Part shown: positions 1-6,054 of the stretch, one piece after another
Layout: every line of letters starts with the position of its first letter
How positions within the stretch are numbered: the stretch's first letter is position 1
Source of the DNA: Flavobacteriaceae bacterium UBA980
GTDB lineage: Bacteria > Bacteroidota > Bacteroidia > Flavobacteriales > Flavobacteriaceae
Length of the DNA stretch: 6,054 nucleotides
Direction: 5' to 3'
Assembly: GCA_002292265.1 (NCBI GenBank)
Contig: DBBQ01000063.1
Coordinates: forward strand, 1 to 6,054
The notes under the pieces: model-generated
What the model was told of the DNA's origin: nothing
Databases searched by the model: none
The model's input: the letters and a program-made list of their open reading frames with translations, nothing else
Translations under genes and position numbers: made by a program

Positions 1-694
1 CTCTTCCGGGAAGCTTAATGGCAAATTCTACAAGCGCATCCGATCCCTGTTTGGTTTTGACATTGGTTGCGTACTGATCCGGCGCCATGATTTCTTCTAA
101 AATGTTCCCCAACTGAATTTCTCCGAGTACACCGCGGGTTTTGACATTGCTCAATACTTTCTTTAAATCTCCTACCCCAGAAGCGATGTTTTGCATTTCT
201 CCCAATCCTTTTTGAACGACCAACAACTGCTTGGTCACCATTTCAAAAGATTTTCCTAATCGTTCTTCCAGGGTTTTGTGTAGTTTTTCATCCACCGTCT
301 CACGCATTCGCTCCAAACGCAATTCTGTGGTTTTAATCATCTCGTCTTGTTTGGACTTCATCTGGTCAAACTTTTCTTTCTGAATAGCGTTAAAGGTTTC
401 TACATTTTTAGAAAAACTGGCTTGGAAATCTTTTAGTGTAGTACGCAATTCTTCCCGGTCGTCTTTTGCTTTCTTTAAAAGTGTTTCATTGAGACGTTCA
501 AAACTACGGGTGAGTTCATTGCGGTTTTCTTGTAAGTTTTTAGAGAGCTCCTCCCTGTTATTCAAAAATTCTTTTTGAAACTGACTGCGCAACAATTCCT
601 CAAAGTCTTTGCTCCCATTAGATTTTGATTTGAGAAGCACAAAAACTAACAGTACAACACTCACAAGTGAGAAAACCAAGGACACGTATTCCAT
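1..694 (-). CDS. rmuC: DNA recombination protein RmuC, N-terminal part (cut by window edge)
   Basis: The reading frame opens with ATG at 692-694 and stays open to the window edge, giving 231 residues without a stop; the C-terminal nuclease-like part lies outside. Residues 2-22 form a hydrophobic membrane anchor, and about 30-160 are a charged, Lys/Glu-rich region predicted to be coiled coil. From about 176 the conserved RmuC core begins: a GDLKKVLSNVKTRG segment (175-188), GEIQLGNILE (191-200), a P-x-QY motif (205-208) and VEFAIKLPGR (222-231). RmuC proteins are usually about 400-500 residues, so roughly half is present. RmuC is known to limit inversions at short inverted repeats and carries a PD-(D/E)XK-like nuclease fold; its exact biochemical role is unsettled. 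It lies 51 bases beyond the phosphatase gene on the same strand, behind a possible terminator, so it may have its own promoter, though I found no convincing one. No Shine-Dalgarno sequence precedes the ATG; a run of Ts sits there instead. Confidence 0.93.
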   Translation of the reverse strand, partial: MEYVSLVFSLVSVVLLVFVLLKSKSNGSKDFEELLRSQFQKEFLNNREELSKNLQENRNELTRSFERLNETLLKKAKDDREELRTTLKDFQASFSKNVETFNAIQKEKFDQMKSKQDEMIKTTELRLERMRETVDEKLHKTLEERLGKSFEMVTKQLLVVQKGLGEMQNIASGVGDLKKVLSNVKTRGVLGEIQLGNILEEIMAPDQYATNVKTKQGSDALVEFAIKLPGR

Positions 695-732
695 AAAAAA
701 AAGACTTTGATTGCTAAAAATAAAGAAAGTCT
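695..732 (-). terminator. Possible intrinsic terminator after the phosphatase gene
   Basis: A perfect 7-base inverted repeat (arms 726-732 and 702-708, reading AGACTTT and AAAGTCT on the coding strand) with a 17-base loop is followed at once by seven Ts (701-695). It begins 13 bases after the TAA stop of the upstream gene, where a terminator is expected. The stem is short, has only two G-C pairs and a long loop, so it would be weak. The T-tract ends directly at the rmuC start codon. It could also be a chance inverted repeat in AT-rich DNA. Confidence 0.4.
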
Positions 733-745
733 GAAGAACTCTGAG

Positions 746-1747
746 TTATTGAAGGGGAATGTTTTTTTGAAATCGAATTTTTCCGCTTTCGTCGTGTATT
801 TGTATGACAATACTCCTGTTGTTCCAATCCCATTGGAGGGTTCCAAAGTTTAAGTGGGTCATCAAAGGACTCACCCTGTAGGGATTGTACTCTTGTTCCA
901 AAGCTTCATAGGAATGGGTTAAGCCACTAGAAGTGGCATCGTAAAGCCAGTAGTTGGGTGCAATTTCTTTGCGTGATACTTCTGCGATATGTCGATCGCC
1001 ACTGAGGTAAACGGGGTTTTTGATTTTATAGCGAATCAATAAATCAAAAAAGCGCTGTTGTGCCAGAGGAAAGTTGGCCCACTTTTCATACGGATGTTCG
1101 GAGGAAAGCAGCTGAATTCCACCTGCAAATAAATTTACCGCTGCCTCGTTTTTTATCAATTCGTTTTCCAACCACTTCCATTGTACCTCACCTAGCAAAC
1201 TCCCGTTATTTTTCCTGTAACGCTGTTTTGGACTTGGATCTACTTCGTATGCTTCTTTAAAATAGCGTACATCCAAAAGGTACAAACACACCTTTTCAGT
1301 TTTTTCACCAAAACAATAACTTTGATAGGCACCGCTTCTATTTCGTGCGGGATGTGTTTTAGGAAGCGCTAAAAAATCAAATAATAAATCTCGGCTTTGT
1401 TGCTTTTTTTTAAACTGAGTTCCTCCATCATTTGTACCAAAATCGTGATCGTCCCAAACGCCAAAGACGGAAGCCTTGCCAATCAACTTTTGGTAGGCAG
1501 GCAACGACTTTTGAAGGGCGTATTTTTGTGCTAAATCCTGCATGCTCTCTTCATCGGTATAGACAATATCCCCTAACCAGACCCAGGCATCCAAAGCTTC
1601 TCCCGCTATGGTCTCCCAGATTTTAGGATCCAAATCTGTGCGATTGCACGATCCAAAACCCAAGGATTGGATGTTCTCTGGAGATTGAACATCCTGAGCC
1701 CAAATCAAGTGAACACCGAAAAACAATAACCAAAAAAACTTTTTCAT
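746..1747 (-). CDS. Exported PhoD-like metallophosphatase (alkaline phosphatase D family)
   Basis: A 333-residue protein expected to hydrolyse phosphomonoesters or phosphodiesters with a dinuclear metal centre outside the cytoplasm. Residues 1-17 are a typical Sec signal peptide (Lys-Lys, hydrophobic core, cleavage probably after A17). Family motifs appear in order: GSCN (32-35), WLGD-x-VY-x-D (58-65), VWDDHDFG-x-ND (97-107), LDVRY (158-162), SGDRH (249-253) and TSSGLTH (272-278). The Asp, His and Cys residues are the likely metal ligands; the Cys of GSCN matches the iron-binding position described in Bacillus PhoD. The protein lacks the extra N-terminal domain of classical PhoD (about 500 residues or more) and belongs to the short form. 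Substrate cannot be read from the sequence. The ATG at 1745-1747 is chosen because the signal peptide follows directly. It lies 4 bases after the PepSY gene stop, so co-transcription and perhaps translational coupling are likely. Confidence 0.88.
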   Translation of the reverse strand: MKKFFWLLFFGVHLIWAQDVQSPENIQSLGFGSCNRTDLDPKIWETIAGEALDAWVWLGDIVYTDEESMQDLAQKYALQKSLPAYQKLIGKASVFGVWDDHDFGTNDGGTQFKKKQQSRDLLFDFLALPKTHPARNRSGAYQSYCFGEKTEKVCLYLLDVRYFKEAYEVDPSPKQRYRKNNGSLLGEVQWKWLENELIKNEAAVNLFAGGIQLLSSEHPYEKWANFPLAQQRFFDLLIRYKIKNPVYLSGDRHIAEVSRKEIAPNYWLYDATSSGLTHSYEALEQEYNPYRVSPLMTHLNFGTLQWDWNNRSIVIQIHDESGKIRFQKNIPLQ

Positions 1748-1751
1748 CTAC

Positions 1752-2447
1752 TTATCGCTTTCTGATCTTTCGCAAGGTTGGTGAACTGGTCCCCCAAAGT
1801 AAAAAACCACTCAACACGGTAAACAACCCAAACAATGAAAAAACGCGAAGCAGGAGATTGTTAAAATCATCACGTCCTTGGTAGTCCATAGTGTGCCCCA
1901 TCCACAAAAAATCAAACCAACGCCAACTCGCATGGCGCACCTTTTTAAAAATCCCACTTTGCGCATCTACATAGGCCACTAAAAGATCAGGATGGTCATA
2001 GTGAATCGCATAAGCAGGGAGTGACTGTCCTCTAAATTCATGGTGGGAATCCGTCTCCGTCAAGAGTTCCACACGGTCTATTTTTAAATCCCCAACAAGG
2101 TTTTCTTCAGCAACTTTTATGGCTTCCTGCTCCATAATCCCATTCTTTAGGACGCCAGTTTGAGCGTGGTACAGCGTTTTGTTATTGATCCAAAAATAAG
2201 GCGATTGGTTGATCGCAACCAAACTCAGATCTTCAATAGCTTCTGGAATACTATCCAAGGGAATCAGATTTGTAAATACCCCAGCTGTGGAAGGGGTTTT
2301 TTTAAACGGATCGCCATGAATTTCATCAAGGTCGGTCCAGCTAAAATAGAGTCCAGAAACCGTCCATGCCAAAAATTGTAGCCCAATAAACAGGCCGAGA
2401 TAACGATGGGTTTTTCTAATCCGCAGGGCCGTGTTTCTTTTTACCAT
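1752..2447 (-). CDS. PepSY domain-containing membrane protein (two-helix short form)
   Basis: A 231-residue protein with one transmembrane helix near each end (about 17-36 and 198-218) and an intervening extracytoplasmic domain. The N-terminus carries the RK-x-HRYLGL signature (11-19) typical of PepSY-associated TM proteins. Residues about 105-170 fit a PepSY domain: an AIKVAEENL helix (109-117), strands through VELL and YAIHY, then VDAQSGIFKKV (160-170). A W-x-WFDFLWMGHTMDY segment (175-189) precedes the second helix, as seen in flavobacterial relatives. Basic residues after TM2 (RKIRKR) suggest a cytoplasmic C-terminus. Larger PepSY_TM proteins have three or more helices, and some are haem-containing ferric reductases; this short form has no assigned function. 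His14 and His185 near the membrane could bind a metal or haem, which is inference only. It sits 11 bases after rimBK and 4 bases before the phosphatase gene. No Shine-Dalgarno sequence is visible. Confidence 0.83.
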   Translation of the reverse strand: MVKRNTALRIRKTHRYLGLFIGLQFLAWTVSGLYFSWTDLDEIHGDPFKKTPSTAGVFTNLIPLDSIPEAIEDLSLVAINQSPYFWINNKTLYHAQTGVLKNGIMEQEAIKVAEENLVGDLKIDRVELLTETDSHHEFRGQSLPAYAIHYDHPDLLVAYVDAQSGIFKKVRHASWRWFDFLWMGHTMDYQGRDDFNNLLLRVFSLFGLFTVLSGFLLWGTSSPTLRKIRKR

Positions 2448-2458
2448 ATTCTAATAAA

Positions 2459-3844
2459 TTACTGGGGCTCTGGATTAAACTTTAATTTTTTCTCAATGGC
2501 GATAATCATCTCATTGGCTATATTTTTACCCGTAGCGGTTTCAATCCCTTCCAACCCTGGAGAAGAATTCACCTCCAAGAGTAAGGGTCCTTTATTAGAA
2601 CGGATAATATCTACCCCAGCCACTGCAAGATTTAGAATTTTGGATGCTTTCACTGCTAGTTTCCTCTCTTCTGCTGTTATTTTAACCTTTTTTGCAGACC
2701 CACCCATATGAATATTAGATCGGAACTCTCCTTTGAGTGCAGTCCGCTCTATGGCTGCTACCACCTTGCCGTTGACGACAAAACAACGCAGGTCTTTTCC
2801 AGAAGCTTCCTTGATAAACTCTTGAACCAAAATATTGGCTTGGAGACTTTTAAATGCATTGATTACACTTTCAGCGGCTTTGTTTGTTTCGGCAGAAACA
2901 ACTCCTTTTCCCTGAGCGCTTTGTAGAAGTTTAACGATCAAAGGAGCTCCTCCCACCATATCAATAAGGTCTTTAGTGTCTAGCGGTGATTTTGCAAAAC
3001 CCGTAATAGGAATATTAATTTTATTCGCAGTAAAAAGCTGACTCGAAAACAGCTTATCCCTGGATTGAGAAATGGAAGTATCCGAATTCAAACAATAGGT
3101 TCCAATAGATTCAAATTGGCGCAACAAAGCACATCCGTAAAAGGTCATACTAGGCCGAATTCTCGGAATGATCGCATCCAAATCATTGATGATACTCCCC
3201 CCTCGATATCGAACTTCGGGGGTGTCAGCATCCATCCGCATATAACACTGTTGGATGTTGTAAAAACGCATTTCATGTCCGCGAGCAATGGCAGCCTCCA
3301 TCAGGCGTTTGTTACTGTATAAGGTTCGGTCTGTGGCTAGTAAACCAATATTTAATCCAGATTTTCTATACAATAAATAACTGTACATCGACTTCAACTC
3401 TTCCTCACTGTACTTTCCCAGTTGGTAGCTTGTTGAAGGGTCCACTAAAAATCGATTTCGCATGGCTTCCCTTCCTAAGAGCATTCTAAAATCCATCCCA
3501 TCTCGATTGGCAAGCGTCAATTCAATTTCAAAAATTTCTTTACCCATTTGAACGGGAACTTGGATGACAAAACGCTTTTCGGCAATTCCGGAGGAACTCT
3601 TTATCAGTCGTGTATCTTTTATACGTGATTCGCAATGAATCGAAAAACTCAAATTGTCCTGCAACGGATTGACCTCAAAAGAAACCCAAGATTCTCCACC
3701 TCGTTTAAAGCGGCGAATATGCGTAGCTTGAATAGAGGATGTTTTTGCTCCAGAATCAATTCTCGCTTTAATTGCAGGAATTTTTAAGGTTTCGAAGCTA
3801 CACCATTCTGCATTCCCAATTACTGTTTGTTTCAACGCACCCAC
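2459..3844 (-). CDS. rimK: RimB-RimK fusion: retropepsin-like protease domain plus S6-type glutamate ligase
   Basis: A 461-residue two-domain cytoplasmic protein. Residues about 6-144 match the PF05618 family (once called ATP-dependent zinc protease, RimB-like, retropepsin fold): catalytic-type motif DSGAKTSS (30-37) and MLLGREAM (121-128), the usual second hallmark. Residues 163-455 closely resemble E. coli RimK, the ATP-grasp ligase that adds glutamates to the C-terminus of ribosomal protein S6: RDKL (262-265), DLIDMVGGAPLIVKLL (292-307), ILVQEFIKEA (338-347), DLRCFVV (351-357), FRSNIHMGG (374-382), VAGVDI (408-413), LEVNSSPGLEGIE (423-435). Likely ATP or metal ligands are K264, K305, E342, D412, E424 and N426; all look intact. 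No ATG is available: an in-frame TAA lies at 3854-3856, leaving GTG at 3842-3844 (used here) or TTG at 3833-3835, which gives the more family-like beginning MKQTVIG. It follows the BNR gene by 13 bases. S6 as substrate is inferred from the family. Confidence 0.93.
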   Translation of the reverse strand: MGALKQTVIGNAEWCSFETLKIPAIKARIDSGAKTSSIQATHIRRFKRGGESWVSFEVNPLQDNLSFSIHCESRIKDTRLIKSSSGIAEKRFVIQVPVQMGKEIFEIELTLANRDGMDFRMLLGREAMRNRFLVDPSTSYQLGKYSEEELKSMYSYLLYRKSGLNIGLLATDRTLYSNKRLMEAAIARGHEMRFYNIQQCYMRMDADTPEVRYRGGSIINDLDAIIPRIRPSMTFYGCALLRQFESIGTYCLNSDTSISQSRDKLFSSQLFTANKINIPITGFAKSPLDTKDLIDMVGGAPLIVKLLQSAQGKGVVSAETNKAAESVINAFKSLQANILVQEFIKEASGKDLRCFVVNGKVVAAIERTALKGEFRSNIHMGGSAKKVKITAEERKLAVKASKILNLAVAGVDIIRSNKGPLLLEVNSSPGLEGIETATGKNIANEMIIAIEKKLKFNPEPQ

Positions 3845-3857
3845 TAGTTTATATTAA

Positions 3858-6054
3858 TCATTCAGAAAAAATTAGAACAGGAACCTCTGCAGACTTAAAT
3901 TCGCTTTCAAAGGCCTGAAAATCTTGTTCAATTATCTGGTTTAACTTTGTTCGTTGTGTCACCCACTGCTTTTCAAGATCATAGTGTCGATCTAGTGCTC
4001 CTTGGGTCACTTTGGGGTCTTCGGAATCTACAAAATCTTTGAGATACATCCACTCTGCGTTGAGTTTATTGTGAAAATTAATCACATCTTGGAAGGTCTT
4101 CTGATCGGGTTGAATCAATTCTTTTTCCCAGTTTTTGAGTTTCTCATCGATCATTTCTGCTTTCTCTAGTAAAGATTGGTACTTGTCCTGTCCTTCCAAA
4201 ATCTGGTGGTAGTGCTGTAGTTGTTTTTGAACACTTCGCATTTCAGTCACTGTTTGGTGAATACTTTTGATTCCTCCTTCTATTTGTCTTAAAAGTTGCT
4301 GTTGAGCTTCAAAATCTGCAGCAGTGGTTGAGAGATTGGGATTGGGCATAACACTTAGGGACACCTCTTTTTCTGTAGTATTGTACTTTAATCGCGCTTT
4401 GTAATTTCCTGGAGCAACCCGGCTCCCGGAGTAGTTCCCATATACAAAAACGCCCTCTACGCTGGGTAACTGCCCTCTTCTCAAGTCCCAGTGAAAACGA
4501 TTAAAGCCTTCTTTTTTTGATAATGGTCTTTCAGGGCTTGGACCGCCTTGCCATGTTTTTGTTTTTTCCTTTTTAGAGGTATAGGTACGAATTACCTCGG
4601 TCCCGTCTAAGATCTCAATTGTTACCTCTAGAGAATCAATAACTTTTGGAAGATAGTAATCTAGGATTACCCCATTTAACGGATTGGTTCCTTGAGTACT
4701 TTTCTTTGGCGTGCTTCGAGAAAAGATCCGATAAGCGGGCTTTGGAGTAACGAGATGAACTCCTGCCACTTGCTTTTGTTCTTGGATGGGGCTCAGGTCG
4801 TCCAAAATCCAAAAGGAGCGTCCCGCAGTAGCGGCAATTAAATCGTTATCTTGGATATACAAATCATTGATCGGGACCACTGGCAAGTTGTTTTGAAACG
4901 CTTCCCATTGTGCCCCATCAGTGTAGGAAATATAAAAGCCTGTCTCTGTTCCAGCATAAAGTAGTCCCGGGACTTTAGGGTCGGCACGTACTACTCGCAC
5001 AAAGGTATGAGCCCCCGATATTCCTTCAGTAATCAATTCCCAAGTTGCTCCAAAATCTTTTGTTTTATAGATATAGGGTGTTAAATCCATAAACTTGTAG
5101 CGCATCAAAGTAATATAGGCGGTTGCTGCATCGTGGGGAGATACTTCTATACTGTTGATGATTCCTTCTTCAAGCCCTTCAGGAGTTACATTTTTCCAAT
5201 TCTTACCTCCATCTTGGGTGATATGAACCAAACCGTCATCGCTTCCTGCCCAAAGTACCTGAGGGCTGTGTGGAGAGGTAGCTAAACTCATCAAGGTGTT
5301 GTAATTTTCTCCTCCAGCGGCTTCATTGGTAAAAGGAGTCCCGCCAGGAATTTGCTGTGCTTTGTTGTTTCGGGTCAAATCGGGACTAATGACTTCCCAA
5401 TCAATTCCACCATTTTGTGTTTTAAATACAACATTTCCAGCGTGATAGATTGTATTAGAATCCGTGGGGGCACTCAAAATAGGTGCATTCCAATTGAAAC
5501 GGTATTTAAAATCTTTAGGTACGTTACCCAGAGCAAGTTCTGGATATTCCTTAATTTCTTTTCCCGATTTGGTAGCACGATGCCATCGTTCGATGATTCC
5601 TTGGTAACATCCTCCATAAACAACTTCAGGATTTTTAGGGTCAAAAGCGAGGAAGGCACTTTCACAACCTGCTACAGAATACCAATCTTTCCAGTCAATC
5701 CCACTATCGCTATCTCGACTTTTTATCCCAATAGCAGAATTGTCTTGCTGTCCACCATAGACATGGTAAGGAACTTGAGCATCTGCAATGACGCGATAAA
5801 ATTGGGAAGTGGGTTGATTTTGCTGGGTACTCCAGCTTTGCCCACCATTTAGTGAAACATTGGCACCCCCATCGTTGGAATTGATCATCAACTGATTGTT
5901 ATTTGGGTGAATCCAAAGGTGGTGGTTGTCTCCATGAGGTGTAGATAAACGCTGAAAGGTCTTTCCTCCGTCAATAGATTTTAAGGTCGGAGCATTCAAG
6001 ACATACACTTTATTTTCATCCTGAGGATCAGCAAAAATTTCCATGTAGTACCAG
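3858..6054 (-). CDS. VPS10/sortilin-like BNR-repeat protein ("glycosyl hydrolase"), N-terminus cut by window edge
   Basis: The frame is open to the window edge. The first Met (6042-6044) is almost certainly internal, because the upstream codons read W-Y-Y and continue a conserved block, WYYMEIFADPQDENKVYVLN. Numbering from that Met, 728 residues are present. Relatives are usually about 1000 residues or longer with a signal peptide, so about 300 residues are probably missing. Residues 1-420 form a beta-propeller-like region with about six Asp-box (BNR) motifs, such as SIDGGKTF (23-30) and ITQDGGKNW (275-283). It ends in GRSFWILDD (408-416), followed by NPLNGVILDYYLP (454-466), GFNRFHWDLR (513-522) and a VAPGNYKARL beta-domain (543-552), then a helical, coiled-coil-like tail (about 573-715). 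Databases often call this family glycosyl hydrolase, but no catalytic residues can be named, and Asp-box propellers may simply bind ligands or proteins. It is the first gene seen of the likely operon. Confidence 0.87.
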   Translation of the reverse strand, partial: WYYMEIFADPQDENKVYVLNAPTLKSIDGGKTFQRLSTPHGDNHHLWIHPNNNQLMINSNDGGANVSLNGGQSWSTQQNQPTSQFYRVIADAQVPYHVYGGQQDNSAIGIKSRDSDSGIDWKDWYSVAGCESAFLAFDPKNPEVVYGGCYQGIIERWHRATKSGKEIKEYPELALGNVPKDFKYRFNWNAPILSAPTDSNTIYHAGNVVFKTQNGGIDWEVISPDLTRNNKAQQIPGGTPFTNEAAGGENYNTLMSLATSPHSPQVLWAGSDDGLVHITQDGGKNWKNVTPEGLEEGIINSIEVSPHDAATAYITLMRYKFMDLTPYIYKTKDFGATWELITEGISGAHTFVRVVRADPKVPGLLYAGTETGFYISYTDGAQWEAFQNNLPVVPINDLYIQDNDLIAATAGRSFWILDDLSPIQEQKQVAGVHLVTPKPAYRIFSRSTPKKSTQGTNPLNGVILDYYLPKVIDSLEVTIEILDGTEVIRTYTSKKEKTKTWQGGPSPERPLSKKEGFNRFHWDLRRGQLPSVEGVFVYGNYSGSRVAPGNYKARLKYNTTEKEVSLSVMPNPNLSTTAADFEAQQQLLRQIEGGIKSIHQTVTEMRSVQKQLQHYHQILEGQDKYQSLLEKAEMIDEKLKNWEKELIQPDQKTFQDVINFHNKLNAEWMYLKDFVDSEDPKVTQGALDRHYDLEKQWVTQRTKLNQIIEQDFQAFESEFKSAEVPVLIFSE
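4905..5978 (-). repeat. Six degenerate Asp-box (BNR) protein repeats within the VPS10-like gene
   Basis: Protein-level repeats of the form S/T-x-D/N-G-G-x-x-W/F occur at residues 23-30, 64-71, 208-216, 275-283, 327-335 and 373-380, counted from the internal Met at 6042-6044. The fifth has F in place of the first G (KDFGATW) and the sixth is shortened (YTDGAQW). Each normally marks the turn between two strands of a propeller blade. The spacing is irregular, with a gap of about 140 residues between the second and third. The repeats are not visible as nucleotide repeats. Confidence 0.72.

Larger units (their letters stand above)
746..6054 (-). other. Probable four-gene transcription unit: BNR protein, rimBK, PepSY, phosphatase
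   Basis: The four genes share one strand with gaps of only 13, 11 and 4 bases, and I see no terminator hairpin or Bacteroidota-type promoter (TTTG with TAnnTTTG) in the gaps. The possible terminator at 695-732 would close the unit before rmuC. The promoter must lie beyond the window, since the first gene is incomplete. Close spacing is the only evidence, and the products do not share an obvious pathway. Confidence 0.6.

Noticed and set aside
702..745. Possible rmuC promoter (TATTTTTA on the minus strand, resembling TAnnTTTG)
   Set aside because: It lacks the final G and has no TTTG-type -33 box at suitable spacing; AT-rich DNA gives such matches often.
661..846. 61-codon minus-strand frame overlapping the phosphatase end and rmuC start
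   Set aside because: It sits in another frame of the phosphatase 3' end, crosses the rmuC start, and has no family resemblance.
2406..2711. 101-codon plus-strand frame with a hydrophobic stretch
   Set aside because: It is antisense to the conserved C-terminal RimK block (VAGVDI, LEVNSSPG) and to the start of the PepSY gene; the hydrophobic look follows from the antisense codons.
3193..3226. C-run and G-run able to pair around a perfect palindrome (TCGATATCGA, 3203-3212)
   Set aside because: It lies inside well-conserved rimK coding sequence, encodes sensible residues (VRYRGGS), has no T-tract, and can arise by chance.
5352..5852. 166-codon open frame on the plus strand
   Set aside because: It lies wholly antisense to the conserved propeller region of the BNR gene, shows no recognisable domain, and is explained as a shadow of that gene.
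3858..6054. Active sialidase or glycoside hydrolase
   Set aside because: Asp-box motifs are structural and occur in many non-enzymatic propellers; no sialidase arginine triad or FRIP motif could be identified in the visible part.

Overview
The window looks like ordinary chromosomal DNA from a member of the Bacteroidota, most likely the Flavobacteriia. This is inferred from the moderate-to-low GC content, the lack of clear Shine-Dalgarno sequences before the start codons, and the family flavour of the proteins: a large BNR/VPS10-like secreted protein, a RimB-RimK fusion, a short PepSY membrane protein and a short PhoD-type phosphatase. No RNA gene, insertion sequence, CRISPR array, phage gene or long nucleotide repeat was seen.

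All five genes lie on the minus strand, so transcription runs from high to low coordinates. In that order they are: (1) a VPS10/sortilin-like BNR-repeat protein (6054-3858), cut at its N-terminus by the window edge; (2) a fusion of a retropepsin-like RimB-type protease domain with a RimK-type ATP-grasp glutamate ligase (3844-2459), which has no ATG start; (3) a two-helix PepSY membrane protein (2447-1752); (4) an exported PhoD-like metallophosphatase (1747-746); and (5) the N-terminal half of rmuC (694-1), cut at its C-terminus by the window edge.

Gaps between the first four genes are 13, 11 and 4 bases, so they probably form one transcription unit. After the phosphatase gene there is a 51-base gap holding a short hairpin followed by seven Ts on the coding strand. 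This is a plausible terminator, and its T-tract runs directly into the rmuC start codon. No non-coding stretch exceeds 300 bases.

The genes do not form an obvious pathway. Two products are predicted to be exported or extracytoplasmic (BNR protein, phosphatase), one is an inner-membrane protein with an outward-facing domain (PepSY), and two act in the cytoplasm (RimBK, RmuC). The most interesting element is RimBK, where a glutamate ligase and a putative protease that may act on the same tail share one polypeptide. I did not find a convincing previously undescribed system.
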